A program made the position numbers and the translations under genes. This document shows positions 1 to 11,136 of a stretch of DNA of 64,000 nt, piece by piece (position 1 is the first letter of the stretch; every line of letters starts with the position of its first letter). The notes below the pieces were generated by a model, which saw nothing but the letters and a program-made list of their open reading frames with translations, made no database searches and was not told the origin of the DNA. The DNA is from Cymbidium sinense (lineage: Eukaryota > Streptophyta > Magnoliopsida > Asparagales > Orchidaceae). The stretch is taken from assembly GCA_021442155.1 (NCBI GenBank), contig CM038222.1, positions 25,840,148 through 25,904,147 on the forward strand. The letters run 5' to 3'.

Positions 1-77
1 GGCCTCAGCGCTTCCATCGCAGATCTAGACCAAGCCTGTTTGATGGTGATGCTTCTACTGTCAAGGTTCTACCAATT
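1..77 (-). pseudogene. GRP cassette copy 1: start of the last exon of a glycine-rich RNA-binding protein gene (cut by window edge)
   Basis: Reading the minus strand from 77 gives N-W-stop-N-L-D-S-R-S-I-T-I-K-Q-A-W-S-R, recognisable as the end of an RRM (consensus NGxxLDGRxITVNxAQSR) of plant glycine-rich RNA-binding proteins. An AG dinucleotide directly upstream (minus strand) fits a splice acceptor. An in-frame stop at the third codon shows it is dead. The glycine-rich part and 3' UTR lie beyond the window edge. Confidence 0.75.
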
Positions 78-3000
78 CTTAGGGTCTAGGTTTGGTTTAG
101 GTTTATTATGTTTTAGGGTTTAGGTTTATGTTTTAATTTATTTAGTTACTTTAGGTTTAGGTTTAGGGTTTAATGTTTAGGGCTACGACTTATGGTTTAG
201 GGTTTAGGGCTTTTGGGTTTATGCTTTTAGGGTTTAGGGTTTAGGGTTTAGGGTTTAGGTTTATGGTTGTAGGTTTAGGGTTTAGGGTTATTTCTAGGGT
301 TTAGGGTTTATGGTTTAGAATTTAAGGTTTAGGGTTTTTTTTAAAAAAAAATTAAGTAAACTGATAGGTTTAGGTTTATTTACTTTATTTAGTTGATTAT
401 TTTTATTTTAGTTTATTTTAATTTTTTCATTTATGTTTATTTATGTTTTTATTTTTATTTAATTTATTTTATTTATTTTAGGTTTATTAATTTTAGTTCT
501 GGTTTTTATTTTAATTATTTTTTTTGGTTTAGGTTTAGGTTTAGGTTTAGGTTTATATTTTAGTTGAGTTTTATTTTTATTTTATTTTTTAGGCTTAGGT
601 TTTATTTTTTATTTTTAGGTTTAGGTTTACATTTTTATTTTATTTTTTAGGTTTAGGTTTTTGGTTTTTTATTTAGATTTATTTTTAGGTTTTATTTTTT
701 TAGTTTAGGTTTAGGTTTATTTTTAGTTTATTTTTTTATTTAGTTTAGGTTCACCTTATTTTAGGTTTAGGTTCTATTTATTTTAGGTTATTTTGTTTAT
801 TTTAGTTTTGTTTTAGGTTCAGGGTTTTTTTTTAGTTTAGGGTTTAGGTTTTATTTTTTACTTATTTTTAGTTTTTTTTAGGTTTAGGTTTATTTAGTTT
901 TTATTTTATTTTCTTTTAGGTTTATTTTATTTTTATTTTATGTTTATTTTTATTATATTTAATTATTTTATTCTTAGGTTTATTTTTTAGTGTAGTTTAG
1001 GTTTTCTCTATTTATATTTTAGTTTATTTTTATTTTTTATTTTATTTTATTTTTTGGTTTAGGTTTAGGTTTTTCAATTTTTAAGGTTTATGGTTTAGGG
1101 TTTAGGATTTAGAGTTTAAGTTTAGGGTATAGGATTTTGAGGGTTTAGCCTTCAGTGTTAACTTAAGATTTAGGGTTAGTTTAGGGTCTAGGTCCTAGGG
1201 TTTAGGCTTTAGGCTTTAGGCTTTAGGATTTAGGATTTAGGGTTAGGGTTTTTAGGGTTTAGGGTTTAGGATTAGTTTAGGTTTTAGGGTTTAATGTTTG
1301 CGGGTTTATGGTTTAGGGTTTAGTGTTAGGGCTAGGGTTTAGGGTTAAGGGTTTAGGGTTTAGAGTTTAGTGTTTTTTTTTTAAATTATGCAAACTGGTA
1401 GACTTAGGTTATTTAGTTTATTTTTTATTTATTTTTGATTACTTTATTTTTTATTTTATTTAAGTTTATTTTTTATTTTGATTTAGTTTAGATTATTTAT
1501 TTTAATTTAGCTTTTTTATTTTACTTTAATTTTTAGGTTTAGGTTTAGGTTTATTTTTATGTTTATTTTTAGTTTAGTTTATTTATTTTATTTTTAGGTT
1601 TAGGTTTAGGTTTTTATTTTATTTTTTTAGGTTTAAGTTTTAGCTTTTTAATTTAGGTTAATTTTTAGGTTCTATTTTCTTAGTTTACATTTAGGTTTCT
1701 TTTTAGTTAATATTATTTTATTTAAGGTAGGGTTTAGGATTAGGTTACATTTATTTTAGTTTAGCTTTAGGTTTATTTTATTTATTTTAGGTTTAGATTT
1801 TTTTTAGATTAGGGTTTAGGTTCTTTTTTGGTTTAGGTTTTAATTTAATTTTTATTTTATTTTATTTTAGGTTTATTCTACTTTTATTTTGAGTTCAGTT
1901 TATAATATATTAAGGTTTTTTATTTTTAGTTTTATTTTATTTTTTAGTTTTGTTTAGGTTTTTATTTATTTTATTTTAGTATAGATTTTATTTTTTAAAT
2001 TATTTTATTTTTACGTTTAGGTTTAGGTTTATGTTATCATTTAGGTTTAGGTTTTAGTTTATGATTTTATTCTATTTTATTATTTTATTTTATTTAGGTT
2101 TAGGTTTTCTTATTTATTTTATTTTTTTAGGATTTATTTAGTGTAGGTTTAGATTTTTAGGTTTTTAGGGTTTTTTGTTTAGGGTTTAGGGTTTGGAGTT
2201 TAGGGTTTAGGGTTTAGGATTATAGGTTTTAGGGTTTTGGGTTTTGGGTTTAGGGTTTAGGGTTTTAGTGTTTAGGGTTTAGGCTTTAGGCTTTAAAGAT
2301 TTAGGGTTTAAGTTTTAGGGTTTAAGGTTTAGGGTTAGGGGTTACAGTTAGGGTATTTTTTAATCTTTTTAATTTTTTATTTTTTTATTATTATAAATTA
2401 AGCTAGTAGTTTTGGTTTATTTACTTTATTTAGTTTACTTTTTATTTATTTTAGTTAGTTTGATTTTTTATTTTTATTTAGGTTTATTTTTTTATTTTAT
2501 TTAGTTTATTTATTTTAGGATTATTTATTTTAGTTTAGGTTTTTTTATTTTAGTTTATTTTTTAGGTTTAGGTTTGGGTTTATTTATTAATTTAGTGTTT
2601 ATTTATTTTATTTTTAGGTTTAGGTTTTACTCTTTATTTTTAAGCTTAGGTTTAGGTTTTTATTTTATATTTTTAGGTTTATTTTTATTTTTTAGTTTAT
2701 GTTGTTGTTTATTTTTATTTTATTTTATTTTATTTTATTTAGCTTTATGTTTAGGTTTAGTTTATTTTAGTTTAAGGTTTTATTTATTTTAGTTTATTTT
2801 ATTTTTGTTTTAGGTTTAGGGTTTTATTTAGTTTTTATTTTATTCAATTTTAGGTTTTTTTTATATTTATTTTATGTTAAATTTTCTTTAATTAAAGTTT
2901 CATTCTTTGGTTTATTTTTATTTTTTTTTTAGTTTAGGCTTTTCTTTAGTTTATTTTAGTTTATTTTCATTTTTTAATTTAATTAATTTTTAAGTTTAGG

Positions 3001-5202
3001 TTTAGGTTTTTAAGTTTTTTGGGTTTAGGGTTTACAATTTAGGGTTTAGGGTTAACTTAAAGTTTAGTGTTAGTTTAGGGTCTAGGGTTTAGGCTTTATG
3101 CTTTAGGAGTTTAGGGTTTAGGGTTTAAGATTTAGGGTTTAGGTTTTTGGGTTAGTTTAGGGTTTAGGGTTTAGAGTTTTAGGATTTATGGTTTAGGGTT
3201 TAGTGTTTAGGGTTAGTCTTAGGGTTTAGGGATTAGGGTTTAGTGTTTTTTTTTAAAAGTAAGTAAACGGTAGATTTAGGTTTATTTAGTTTATTTTATT
3301 TTTTATTTTTATTTAAGTTTATTTTTATTTTTATTTAGTTTAGATTATTTATTTTAGTTTAGCTTTTGTATTTTAGTTTAATTTTTGGGTTTTAGTTTAG
3401 GTTTATGTTTATTTTTTTATTTAGTTTTATTTTTATTTTATTTTTTTGGCTTAGGTTTTATTTTTTATTTTTAGGTTTAGGTTTAGGTTTTAGCTTTTTA
3501 TTTTGGGGTAATTTTTAGGTTTTATTTCTTTAGTTTATGTTTAGGTTTATTTTTAGTTTATTTTATTTTATTTAGTTTAGTGTTTAGGTTTAGTTTATTT
3601 TAGGTTTAGGTTTAGGTTTCATTTATTTTAGTTTTTTTTATTTTACTTTAGTTTTAAGTTTATTTTATTTTATTTATTTTAGGTTTAGTTTTTTTTTGTT
3701 TAGGGTTTAGGTTTTTTTTTAGGTTTAGTTTTTAATTTAATTTTTTTTTTTTTGCATTTAGTTTATATTTTATTAAGGTTTTTTATTTTTAGGTTTATTT
3801 TATTTTTTAGTTTAGTTTAGGTTTTTATTTATTTTATTTTATTATAGTTTTAATTTTTTTTAAATTATTTTATTTTACGTTGAGGTTTAGGTTAATGTTT
3901 TGGTTTAGGTTTAGATTTTAGTTTAGGTTTTTATTTTATCTTATTATTTTATTTTATTTAAGTTTAGGTTTCTTTATTTATTTTATTTTTTAGATTTTAT
4001 TTAGTTTAGGTTTAGGTTTTTAGGTTTTTAGGGTTTAGGGTGTTGGGCTTAGGGTTTAGGGTTGTAGGTTTTAGGATTTAGGTTTTAGGGTTTAGGGTTT
4101 AGGGTTTAGGGTTTAGGGTTTAGGCTTTAGTGTTTAGGCTTTAAAGGTTTAGGGTTTAAGGTTTAGGATTATAGGGTTAGGGTTTAAGCTTTAGGGTTTA
4201 GGATTAGGGTTTTTCTTTAATTTGTTTTAATTTTTTTAACTTTTTATTTTTAAAATTAACTAAGCTAGTAGGTTTAGGTTTATTTAGTTTATTTATTTTA
4301 CTTTTTATTTATTTAAGTTTATTTTATTTTTATTTTTATTCAGGCTTATTTTTATTTTGATTTAGTTTAATTTATTTATTTTAGGTTTATTTATTTTAGT
4401 GTCAGTTTTTCATTTTAGTTTATTTTTTAGGTTTTGGTTTAAGTTTAGGTTTACTTCTTAGTTTAGTTTTTATTTATTTATTTTATTTTTAGGTTTAAGT
4501 TTTATTCCTTATTTTTAGGTTTAGGTTTAGGTTTTTATTTTAATTATTTAGGTTTATGTTTATTTTTAGCTTTTATTTTTTAGTTTAGGTTTAGGTTTAT
4601 TTTTAGTTTATTTTATTTATGATTTAGGTTTAGGTTTAGGTTTAGTATATTTTAGGTTTAGGGTTTAGTTTTCTTTTTTTTTTGTTTTTTAGGATAATTT
4701 TTATAGGTTTAGGTTTTTATTTAATTTATTTTCTTTTATTTTTAGTTTATTTTATTTTCTTTTAGGTTTAGTTTTTATTTTATTTAGGTTTTTTATTTTT
4801 TAGTTCAGTTTAGGTTTTCATTTACTTTATTTCAGTTTAGGTTTTATTTTTTATTTTAGTTTTTTTTTTAGGTTTAGGTTTAGGTTTTAGTTTAGGCTTC
4901 TATTTTATTTTATTTTTTATTTTATTTTGGTTTAGGTTCTTTTATTTATTTTATTTTTAGGTTTTATTTAGTTTAGGTTTAGATATTTAGCTTTTTTAGG
5001 TTAGTTGAGGGTTTAGCGTTTACCGTTTAATGTTTTGGGTGTTGGGTTTGGGGTTTAGGGTTTAGGGTTTAGGGTTTATGGTTTATGATTTTTTGGTTTA
5101 TGGTTTAGGATTTGGGGTCTTTAGGGTTTAGGGTTTAGGGTTTAGGTTTTAGGTCTAGGGTTCAGGTTTTAGTTTAGGGTTTAGGGTTTTTTATTTTTTC
5201 TT
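78..5202 (+). repeat. Telomere-like complex satellite, block A (five ~1 kb units)
   Basis: Alternates TTTAGGG-rich stretches (about 120-340, 1080-1370, 2160-2340, 3010-3240, 4020-4210, 5030-5190) with T-rich, C-poor blocks made of TTTA, TTTTA and TTTAGG words. A landmark resembling AAATTAAGTAAACTGGTAGG followed by TTTAGGTTTATTTAG recurs near 350, 1380, 2392, 3252 and 4251, giving a period of about 0.86-1.03 kb. No gene is visible. The open frame at 2574-2792 is a by-product of the low-complexity sequence (Leu/Phe/Tyr only). Confidence 0.9.
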
Positions 5203-5619
5203 AACAGAGAACAAATTCAGATTAAGCATTTCTTTTTTTGATTTCATTAACCAAGTAACACACAAATCAACGACATAGATAAAAAATGAGCTCGCATAGA
5301 GCAAATCAAAGACCCTAGATAACTAGAACCGTAAAGGCATAGTTCCATAAGCAATAGATTAGATTGGCCACTCTTCAGTTTCCCCAGTTTCCATCAAAAC
5401 CACCCCAACCTCTCGACTAGCGAGACCCACCATCATTTCCCCGATCTCTCCCACACCACCATCCCCTCCATTCCTCCCACCCCCACCACTCCACAACCAC
5501 TTACCTCTATATCTAGCACCTCAGTTAAGCCCTGCACTTTTAGCACCTCCTTCCTCCATGCTTGATCTAGAATGAGACTGTTTGACGGTGATGTTCTTAC
5601 TGTCAAGATTCTACACATT
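5203..5619 (-). pseudogene. GRP cassette copy 2: last exon plus 3' UTR of a glycine-rich RNA-binding protein gene
   Basis: Minus strand. The exon begins at 5619 right after an AG and reads N-V-stop-N-L-D-S-K-N-I-T-V-K-Q-S-H-S-R, the end of an RRM. It closes with GGFDGNWGN and a TGA at 5375-5377. The glycine-rich middle is mostly frame-broken. The 3' UTR runs to about 5203 and contains the shared strings GATGAAAT, GTGTGTTAC and TTTTTTATC seen in the other copies. In the parent family RRM plus Gly-rich tail binds RNA; here the first exon, with RNP1 and RNP2, is absent, so no RNA-binding protein could be made. The exon abuts TTTAGGG-type DNA at 5621. Confidence 0.88.
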
Positions 5620-7560
5620 CTTAGGGTTTAGGTTTAAGTTAAGGTTTATTAGGTTTTAGGGTTTATGTTTAATTTTTTAATATATTTAATTACTTAGGTT
5701 TAGGTTTAGGGTTTGGGGTTTGGGGTTTAGGGTTTAGGGTTTAGGGTTTAGGGTTAGGGTTTAGGGTTTAATATTTAGGGTGTAAAGATTATGGTTTAGG
5801 GTTTAGGGTTTTACAATTTATGTTTTTAAGGTTAAGGGTTACAATTAGGATTTAGGGTTTAGGGTTTAGGGTTTTTTAGGGATTAGGGTTAGTTTTAGGG
5901 TTTTAGGTTTAGGGTTTAGGGTTTAGGGTTTAGGATTTAAGGTTTATGGTTTTTTTATTAAAATTTAGTAAACTAATAGGCTAAGGTTTATTTAGTATAT
6001 TTTTAATTTATTTTAGTTTATTTTATTTTTTATTTTTATTTATGTTTATTTTTTATTTTTATTTAGTTTAGTTTATTTATTTTAGTTTAAGTTTTATATT
6101 TTAGTTTATTTTTTAGGTTTAGGTTTAGGTTTAAGTATATTTTTTAGTTTAATTTTATTTTTTAAGTTTAGGTTTTAATTTTTTCTATTTAGGTTTAGGT
6201 TTTTTTTTTTTTTTAGCTTTAGGTTTAAGTTTTTATTTTATTTTTTTAAGTTTAGGTTTAGGTTTTAGGTTTTTATTTTAGGTTTATTTTTAGGTTTTCT
6301 TTTTTAGTCTAGGTTTAGGTTTATTTTCAGTATATTTTATAATATTTAGGGTTTAGGTTTAGGTTTAAGTTTAAAATATTTTAGGTTTAGGATTTAAGTT
6401 TTATTTTTTATTTATTTTTAGGTATATTTTATTTATTTTTTAGGTTTTTATTTTGTTTTTATTTTATTTTATTTTTGGTTTATTTTATTTTTATTTTACA
6501 TTTTGTTTTTACTTTATTTAGGTTTTTTATTTTTAGGTTTATTTTATTTTTTAGTTTAGTTTAAGTTTTATTTAATTTATTTTAGTTTATTTTATATATA
6601 TTTTATTTTATTTTATTTTTACATTTTGATTTAGGCTTATGTTTAAGTTTAGGTTTAGGTTTTAGTTTATATATATATATATATATATTATTGAGGTTTA
6701 GGTTTTATATTTATTTTATTTTTAGGTCTTATTTAGTTTAGTTTTAGGTTTTTAGTTTTTTAGGGTTTAGGGTTTAGGGTTTATTGTTTGGGGTTTATGA
6801 TTTAGGGTTTATGGTTCTAGGTTTTAGGGTTTAAGGTTTAGGGCTTACGGTTTGAGGTTTAGGGTTTTGGGTTTAGGGCTTATTATTGTAAGTTTAGTGT
6901 TCACGGTTCAGGGTTTAGGGTTAAGATTTTTTTTATTTTTTTATATTTTATTTTATTTTATTGTTCAAATAAATAAACTCGTAGGTTTAGGTTTATTTAG
7001 TTTTTTTATATTAGTTTATTTTATTTTTTATTTTTATTTAGGTTTATTTTTTATTTAGTTTAGTTTATTTATTTTAGGATTATTTATTTTAGTTTAGGTT
7101 TCTTATTTTAGGTTTTTTTTTTAGGTTTAGGTTTAGGTTTAGGTCTTTTTCTTAGTTTAGTTTTATTTTTATTTTATTTTTTAGGTTTAGGTTTTATTTC
7201 TTAGTTTTATGTTTAGGTTTAGGTTTTAATTTTATTTTTTTAGGTTTAGGTTGTAGGTTTATATTTTTGGTAGGTTTTATTTTTTAGTTTGTTTTGGTAT
7301 TTTTTTAATTTATTTTCTTTTATTTAGGGTTTAGGTTCAGGTTTAGGTTCAGTTTTTGGTTTTATTTATTTTAGTTTAGGTTTAAGTTTATTTTATTTTT
7401 ATTTTAGGTTTAGGTTTTTTAATTTAGGGTTTAGGTTTAATTTTTTATTTATTTTTAGGTTTATTTTTTAGGTATAGCTTTTTATTTCATTTTTATTTTA
7501 TTTTATTTTATTTTAGATTTATTTTATTTTTATTTTAGGTTTAGTTTCAATTTTATTTAT
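5620..7560 (+). repeat. Telomere-like complex satellite, block B
   Basis: Follows directly on the exon edge of GRP copy 2: TTAGGGTTTAGG, a conserved TTATTAGGTTTTAGGG segment, then TTTAGGG runs (5700-5950). The landmark occurs at about 5956 and again at 6966, 1.0 kb apart. T-rich blocks fill 6000-6720 and 6990-7560. The block is broken at about 7560 by the RTE LINE and resumes in register after it. Confidence 0.88.
6669..6689. repeat. (AT)n microsatellite
   Basis: Ten or so perfect AT dinucleotides inside a T-rich satellite block. Confidence 0.95.
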
Positions 7561-7754
7561 GTATAACCTGTCGAATTAATCAAGACATGAATCTTTTATA
7601 AAATTGTGTTAATCTTAGGCGTCCCCTAGCGGCTATGGCTGAATCTGATGAAAAAAGTGCAAAGGCTGCATCGACTCTGCGTGTTATAGCAAGGGTTCCC
7701 ACATTATCGATGGATGCGAGCATAGAAGTTAGTCCATGAAATTAGAACTAAGTT

Positions 7755-8500
7755 AGGATCTTGGAATATAGGTACTCTTATAGGTAAACTAATAGAATTA
7801 ATAGATATTATGGTTCATAGGAAGATAAATATTTTATTTGTTCAAGAAACAAAATGGGTTGGGGGAGAAAGCCAAGGAGATTGATAGTTTAGGTTTTAAA
7901 CTTTGGTATTCATGTAGAAGTCGAATTAGAAATGGTGTAGGTGCGATTATAGATAATAGTTTGAAGGATAATGTTATAAATATTAATAGATGCAGAGATA
8001 GAATTATAGCTTTAAAGATTATTGTTGATACTAAGATTATCAATGTATGTGTTTATGCTCTTAAAGTATGGATGTAGGCTCAAGAAAAAAATGAATTAGA
8101 GGGATTAATACAAAAGATACCTCTTGAAGAAAAAGTATTTATTGGAGAAGATTTAAATGGACATGTTGGTAGAGTGGCAGATGATTTTAATAGCATTCAT
8201 GGTTGTTATGGATTTGGAGTGTCTAATGAAAAAGGTTGGAATATATTGGATTTTGCTTTAGCTTATGATTTTGTTGTTGCTAATACTTTATTTAAGAAAA
8301 TAGATGAGGATATTATTACTTATAAAAATGGATATAGTAAAACACAGACTGATTATTTTCTAATAGAGAAAATAGATCGTTTAGATTGTAAAGATTGTAA
8401 GGTCATTCCAAGTGAAAGTTTAAATACCCAATATAAATTATTAAAGTTAGATTTTAAAATGAAAGTTTGGAAGATGAATAAATCAAATTATTATTATTAG
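7755..8500 (+). pseudogene. RTE LINE endonuclease domain (degenerate)
   Basis: Starts with a SWNIGTLIGKL-like segment (LGSWNIGT at 7757-7780), then VQETKW, GFKLWYS, NGVGAIID, DRIIALKI, a DLNGHVGRV motif near 8150, ILDFALAYDFVVANT and TDYFLIEK. These follow the order of the APE-like endonuclease that nicks target DNA to prime reverse transcription. Damage: one extra G in the G-run at 7861-7865 shifts the frame from QETKWV into GEKAKEID. There is a TAG at 8075-8077. The family TQHR motif reads TQYK, which replaces the conserved His with Tyr (C to T). TTG at 7838 is not a real start; the intact ancestor would have read through. Confidence 0.9.
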
Positions 8501-9153
8501 GATAAGATGGGGCACTTGAAAACACTAATAAAAATATTTTTAAGAGAAAGCTACAAAAGCTTAGAATTTAGGATATTCATAAGGAAGCTAATGTTATGTT
8601 GGAAAATGTTGCAAGTGAAATTAAACAAGTTGCTAAAAATGTGCTTAGAGAATCAAAAGGAAAAGCTTCTTTTAATAAAAATAGTTGGTGGTGGAGTTAG
8701 AATGTGCAAGAAAAGATAAAAATAATAAGTGTTGTTATAAAACTTGGTTTAGATGTAAAACTCAGAGAATTGGGAAAAATATGAAGTGGCATGTAGAGAT
8801 TCAAAGAAAGCAATATATGATTAAAAAAATTTAGCTTTTAGTGATTTATATAATAGATTAGATACAAAGAAGGTGAAAGATGTATGTATAAGTTAGCTAA
8901 CCAAAAAGATAGGAGAAGTAAAGATCTAGCTCAACTGAAGTGTATTAAGGATGGAAATCATAAAGTGCTTTTCTTAGAAAAGGATATTGAAAGTAGGTGG
9001 ATTAGGTATTTTGATAAACTTTTCAATGGAGGATCTGAAAAAATGATTGATTTTAATAACCTTAATACCTTAAACAAAAGTAGAGAATTTTGTTTTTATC
9101 ATCAAATTAGTAAATATGTAGTTAGAGAAGCTTTAAAGAAAATGAAATGTTGA
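8501..9153 (+). pseudogene. RTE LINE linker between endonuclease and reverse transcriptase (degenerate)
   Basis: Two broken frames. 8507-8719 is lysine-rich (ANVMLENVASEIKQVAKNVL-like when read across a frame change). 8884-9153 carries KDLAQLKCIKDGNHKVLFLE, RWIRYFDKLFNGG and VREALKKMKC, matching the region just before the RT palm in plant RTE polyproteins. No catalytic function is assigned to this segment. Stops and frameshifts separate it from both neighbours. Confidence 0.8.
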
Positions 9154-10247
9154 AAAATAGTAGGACCTGATGATATTCCAATAGAAGTGTAGAAATGTTT
9201 AGAAGATTAAGGAATTTCATGGCTTATAAATCTTTTTAATCTTATTTTATAGAATAAAATGATGCCAGATTAGTGGAGAAAGAGTTTGTTGATTCCTATA
9301 TTTAAGAATAAAGGTGATGCACAAGAGTGTGCAAATTATAGAGGAATTAAGTTAATGTGTCACACATTAAAATTATAGGAGAGAGAGTAGTTGAGCATAG
9401 GTTATGATGTGATACAAAAGTTTCTCACAACCAGTTTGGTTTCATCCTAGGTAGATCTACTATGGATGCTATACATTTCTTAAGAGGTTTGGTCGAGAAG
9501 TATAGAGAAAGCAAGGATGATCTACCTATAATATTTATAAACTTAGGGAAAGCTTATGATAAAATTTGAAGAGTTATTTTTTAGAGAGTTTTAGAAAATA
9601 AAGGAGTTAATATTTGTTATATTCAAGTCATTAAGAATATGTAGACTAGAGCTATTACTTGTGACCAAACACAAGGAGGATTGACAAAATATTTTCCTAT
9701 TTCAGTTGGATTACATCACAGATAAGCTTTAAGCCCTTATCTTTTTTCTTTAGTTATGGATGTTCTTACTAGGCATTTACAGGAAGACGTATCTTTGTGT
9801 ATGCTTTTTGCTGATGATAGTCTTATTGTAAATAAGACTAGAGAGGGAGTCCAAGAGAAACTTGAATTATGGAGGTCAACCTTAGAGTCTAATGATTTTC
9901 ATTTAAGTAGATATAAAACTAAATATATGGAGTGTAATTTTATTTGTAAAAGTTATAGTGGGGGTGTTGTGACATTAGGTGAACAAGTCATTAAAAAGAC
10001 TGAGCGATTGAGATATCTAGGCTATATTATTCAAAATGATGGTGAAATAGATGAAGATTTTATTAGTATAATTCAAGTTGGATGGTTTAAGTGGAGGAAT
10101 GCATCTGGCCTGTTGTGTGATAGAAAAGTACTGCTTAAACTAAAGCAAAAATTTTATAAGATGGTGGTAAGACCTATAATGATTTATGGTGCAAAAAGTG
10201 TTATGCTCACGTGGATGAGTTGCTTTACTCTTAGAGATATAATGTGA
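9154..10247 (+). pseudogene. RTE LINE reverse transcriptase domain (degenerate)
   Basis: Contains, across several frames, VGPDDIPIEV (9160-9190), IPIFKNKGDAQECANYRGIK (about 9295-9350), NQFGFILGRSTMDA (about 9430), FINLGKAYDK (about 9535) and the catalytic box MLFADDSLIV (9801-9830, Asp pair at 9813-9818). After the box comes LSRYKTKYMECNF and the thumb segment TERLRYLGYIIQNDGEID. The last 163 codons (9756-10247) remain open. The upstream palm holds several TAG/TGA stops, including one replacing the Arg/Trp after KAYDK. The enzyme would have copied RNA into DNA at a nicked target. Confidence 0.92.
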
Positions 10248-10542
10248 AATGAGTATGATCAGGAAAAAGTTAAAGTAGCTCTAGTGGTAGATAAGATTGG
10301 AGAGAGTCACCTTAGATGGTTTGGCCACATAAAGCGTCGGCCATCCAATGACCCGGTTAGGAGAGTAAATGCATTAGATTTGCCTTATGTTAAGAAAGGT
10401 AAAGGTTGACCTAAAAAGACATGGTTAATATGTATAAATAATGACATTAGTATACTTGAATTAAATGATAATTTCACACATAATAGGACACAATGGAGAT
10501 GAAGGATTCATGTAGCTGACCCTACATTGTGGGATAAAGGCA
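10248..10542 (+). pseudogene. RTE LINE C-terminal segment (degenerate)
   Basis: Frame-shifted continuation reading EKVKVALVVDKIGESHLRW, FGHIKRRPSNDPVRRV, a TGA, PKKTWL, and finally RIHVADPTLWDKG. This conserved C-terminus marks the element as RTE clade rather than L1. Confidence 0.88.
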
Positions 10543-10570
10543 TGTTGTTGTTGTTATTGTTGTTGTTATA
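10543..10570 (+). repeat. TTG-repeat 3' tail of the RTE LINE
   Basis: GTTGTTGTTGTTATTGTTG-type microsatellite directly after the last conserved codons. RTE elements usually end in a short simple repeat rather than poly(A), so this marks the 3' end of the insertion. Confidence 0.9.
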
Positions 10571-10958
10571 GGTTTCTTATTTTTTAGTTTAGTTTAGAAT
10601 TTTATTAATTCTATTTTAATTTAGTTTTTATTTTTTAATTTATTTTCTTTGTAGGTTTTAATTTAGGTTTTTATTTTATTTTATTTTGATTTAGGTTTTT
10701 TTATTTATTTTATTTAGCTTAGGTTTAATTTTTTAGGTTTTTAGGGTTTAAGGTTTATAGTTTATTACTTAGGGTTAATTGAGGGTTAAGGGTTTAAGGT
10801 TTGAGTTTTGGGGTTTAGGGTTTAGGGTTTTGGGTTTATGGTTTAAATTTAGGGTTTAGGGTTTTGGGTTTAGGGTTTAGTGTTTAGGCTATTTAGGATT
10901 TAGGTTTTAGGTCTAAGGTTTAAGTTTTAGTTTAAGGTTTAGGGTTTTTATTTTTTTT
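10571..10958 (+). repeat. Telomere-like complex satellite, block C
   Basis: Resumes the T-rich block interrupted by the RTE insertion, passes into TTTAGGG words (10740-10950) and ends with the conserved GGTTTAAGTTTTAGTTTAAGG lead-in that precedes most GRP cassettes. Confidence 0.85.
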
Positions 10959-11136
10959 AATATAGAATAAATTCAGATTCAACATTTCTTCTTTTCAATT
11001 TCATAAACCAAGTAACACACCAAGTTTTCTAAGACACAAGCGACGAGATAAGTAAAAAATGAGCATGGATTGAGCAAATCAAAAACCCTGGATAACTAGA
11101 ACCATCTCTAAACCATCATAAGCGACGAGATAAGTT
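10959..11136 (-). pseudogene. GRP cassette copy 3: 3' UTR only (truncated)
   Basis: Only the 3' UTR part is present (from about 10959 to about 11105). It stops short of the coding exon. At 11119-11133 the string AGCGACGAGATAAGT, which occurs once already at 11039-11053 in the same UTR, is repeated and passes straight into TTTAGGGTTTAG and a T-rich block. This looks like a recombination or slippage junction between two copies. Confidence 0.8.

Larger units (their letters stand above)
7561..10570 (+). mobile_element. Decayed RTE-clade LINE (non-LTR retrotransposon)
   Basis: About 3.0 kb, plus strand. Domain order is APE-type endonuclease (about 7755-8500), linker, reverse transcriptase (about 9150-10250) and a C-terminal tail ending ADPTLWDKG, followed by a TTG-repeat tail instead of poly(A). 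That tail and the LRWFGH motif are typical of plant RTE elements. Stops and frameshifts are scattered throughout, many of the kind CAG to TAG or TGG to TAG, so it is long dead. The left flank (TTTATTTAT) and right flank (GGTTTCTTATTTTTTAG) join into a normal satellite T-rich block, so it appears to be a simple insertion. A short 5' leader (7561-7750) has ordinary base composition and no ORF I recognise. Confidence 0.93.

Noticed and set aside
2574..2792. Open frame rich in Leu, Phe, Tyr (also 6852-7058 and 29158-29370)
   Set aside because: Arises from TTTA/TTTAGG low-complexity sequence; no conserved residues, and such frames appear wherever the T-rich block lacks TAG in one phase.
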